A DNA stretch of 6,603 bases. It comes from Helicobacter_D sp964464895. GTDB taxonomy: Bacteria > Campylobacterota > Campylobacteria > Campylobacterales > Helicobacteraceae. The notes under the pieces were generated by a model that was given only the letters and a program-made list of their open reading frames with translations, searched no databases and was not told the DNA's origin. Positions 5,767 through 6,603 of this stretch are shown here, piece after piece. The stretch is taken from assembly GCA_964464895.1 (NCBI GenBank), contig CAYXGY010000018.1, positions 1 to 6,603 of the forward strand, read 5' to 3'. The first letter of the stretch is position 1, and every line of letters starts with the position of its first letter. A program made the translations under genes and the position numbers.

Positions 5767-5772
5767 TATAAT
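5767..5772 (+). promoter_or_regulatory. Candidate -10 box (TATAAT) for the exporter gene
   Basis: This is a perfect TATAAT in the 226-base gap between efeU and the exporter, with TTTACT (5745-5750) 16 bases upstream as a weak -35. Transcription would start near 5779 and leave a leader of about 120 bases. The leader has only small repeats (ACTTT/AAAGT around 5779-5798); no riboswitch is recognised. TATAAG at 5841-5846 is a closer but weaker alternative. Confidence 0.45.
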
Positions 5773-5899
5773 CCACCACTTTAGCTTTTCGCAAAGTAAA
5801 GCCCATTTGACGAATCTTAAATGCGATGTATTCTCACGCTATAAGAATTTAGCATAACACGGAATCGGCAAAGCAAAATTACACGAGGGAATCAATCCT

Positions 5900-6508
5900 A
5901 TGCCAACTTTCTTTAAAGGATTCTTTCTTTCCCTTTCTCTTATTGTTGCTATTGGAGCACAAAATGCTTTTGTCATCAAACAAGGCATCAGTCAGAATCA
6001 TATTTTTGCCGTAAGTGGAATTTGTTTTTTGTGTGATATTGTTTTGATGAATCTTGGAATCTTTGGTGTGGGAGAATTTTTAGCTAAAAATCGGATTTTA
6101 AATCTCTGCATTACAATTATTGGAATCTTATTTGTCTTGTGCTACGGATTCTCGTCTCTTAAAGCTGCACTTTTTGCGCAATCTTCTTTTGAAATGCAAC
6201 AGCCAAATAAACTATCACTTAAAAAAACCATTTTTCTAACTTTTGCGGTTACGCTTTTGAATCCCCATGTATATTTAGATACTATTTTTATTGTAGGTGC
6301 TTCCGCATTAATGTTGCATTTTGATGAAAAAATCATTTTTGCTTGTGGAGCGTTAGTCGCGTCTTTTTTATGGTTTTTTGGTGTGGGATATGGTGCTTTG
6401 AAATTAAGCCATATACTTTGTAGAATGACTAGAATTGTGGATGGCTTTATTGCCCTCATAATGTTTTTCGTTGCCTATTCTTTTATAAGATTCTTAATTT
6501 ATAATTAA
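5900..6508 (+). CDS. LysE/ArgO-family basic amino-acid exporter
   Basis: This is a small inner-membrane exporter, probably for lysine or arginine, which relieves toxic accumulation from peptide uptake or biosynthesis. The 202-aa length is standard for the family. The conserved N-terminal signature is GAQNAFVIKQGI (19-30), like GPQNxxVxxQG in LysE and ArgO. The second hallmark is LLNPHVYLDTIFIVG (119-133), nearly identical to ArgO, and ASFLWFFGVGYG (154-165) is also family-typical. About six hydrophobic segments are seen: roughly 4-24, 36-59, 68-93, 112-137, 146-168 and 179-200. A hydrophilic loop (95-109) precedes the fourth. The start has GAGGGA (5885-5890) upstream at slightly long spacing. 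It is probably transcribed separately from efeU, 226 bases away. The family does not fix the substrate; ArgO resemblance is strong in the NPHVYLDT block, so Arg or Lys is favoured. No LysG/ArgP-type regulator is in view. Confidence 0.92.
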   Translation: MPTFFKGFFLSLSLIVAIGAQNAFVIKQGISQNHIFAVSGICFLCDIVLMNLGIFGVGEFLAKNRILNLCITIIGILFVLCYGFSSLKAALFAQSSFEMQQPNKLSLKKTIFLTFAVTLLNPHVYLDTIFIVGASALMLHFDEKIIFACGALVASFLWFFGVGYGALKLSHILCRMTRIVDGFIALIMFFVAYSFIRFLIYN

Positions 6509-6516
6509 GTTTATTT
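6493..6516 (+). terminator. Weak AT-rich hairpin overlapping the exporter stop codon
   Basis: CTTAATT (6493-6499) and AATTAAG (6503-6509) form a perfect 7-bp stem with a 3-base loop, followed by a T-rich stretch (6510-6516). The stop codon TAA (6506-6508) lies in the right arm. The stem is almost all A-T, so it would be a weak terminator at best. Confidence 0.3.
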
Positions 6517-6517
6517 C

Positions 6518-6525
6518 TGTATAAT
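6518..6525 (+). promoter_or_regulatory. Candidate extended -10 (TGTATAAT) pointing out of the window
   Basis: TATAAT preceded by TG is a strong extended -10 element, placed after the exporter stop codon. Transcription would begin near 6532 and run off the right edge. No open frame or RNA gene is recognisable in the remaining 70 bases. Confidence 0.45.
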
Positions 6526-6603
6526 CTCATTTCCATTTTTCAAAATGTGTTCTTTTCACAACTCATTGTTAAAGCCTAATATAAGTAATAACTACAATCA
6601 CGC

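Noticed and set aside
5674..5899. Riboswitch (for example a lysine riboswitch) in the exporter leader
   Set aside because: Only short A-T-rich inversions are present; none of the long paired elements of a known class could be traced.

Overview
The window is a low-GC bacterial chromosome segment with all five convincing genes on the + strand. Several traits suggest Campylobacterota, most likely an enterohepatic-Helicobacter-like genome: AT-rich intergenic DNA, a long intergenic poly-G tract typical of contingency loci in Helicobacter and Campylobacter, flagellar-sigma-like promoter sequences, and frequent GAATC/GATTC. The genus is an inference; no rRNA or marker gene is present.

Layout. (1) 1-319 is a non-coding AT-rich leader. 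It holds small palindromes, a CCGATAA element, an uninterrupted G11 tract (225-235) and a CATAAT box directly after it. (2) 320-1649 holds two hypothetical proteins of 204 and 225 aa with good ribosome binding sites and no signal peptide or membrane segment. The second is preceded by a sequence resembling a sigma28 (FliA) promoter. Its 3' part rises to about 62% GC and encodes a charged coiled coil. (3) 1650-1934 is a regulatory intergenic region with a hairpin, two Fur-box-like sites and a perfect 13-bp inverted repeat. (4) 1935-5673 is a compact iron-uptake operon: efeO (M75/imelysin-like periplasmic protein), efeB (Tat-exported DyP haem peroxidase) and efeU (FTR1 permease with a large N-terminal periplasmic domain). 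(5) 5674-5899 is intergenic with a TATAAT box. (6) 5900-6508 is a LysE/ArgO-family amino-acid exporter. (7) 6509-6603 holds a weak terminator-like hairpin overlapping the exporter stop codon and a TGTATAAT element that probably serves a gene beyond the window.

How it works together. EfeO would bind iron in the periplasm, EfeB (haem-dependent, folded before Tat export) would act on ferrous iron or haem, and EfeU would carry iron across the inner membrane using its two REGxE motifs. The order O-B-U, the short cupredoxin-less EfeO and the long EfeU match the Gram-positive Fep/YwbLMN layout better than E. coli EfeUOB. Fur-like sites upstream suggest induction under iron limitation. The exporter looks like a separate unit. 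The least understood part is the hypothetical pair, which combines a possible phase-variable poly-G control element with possible flagellar-sigma control.
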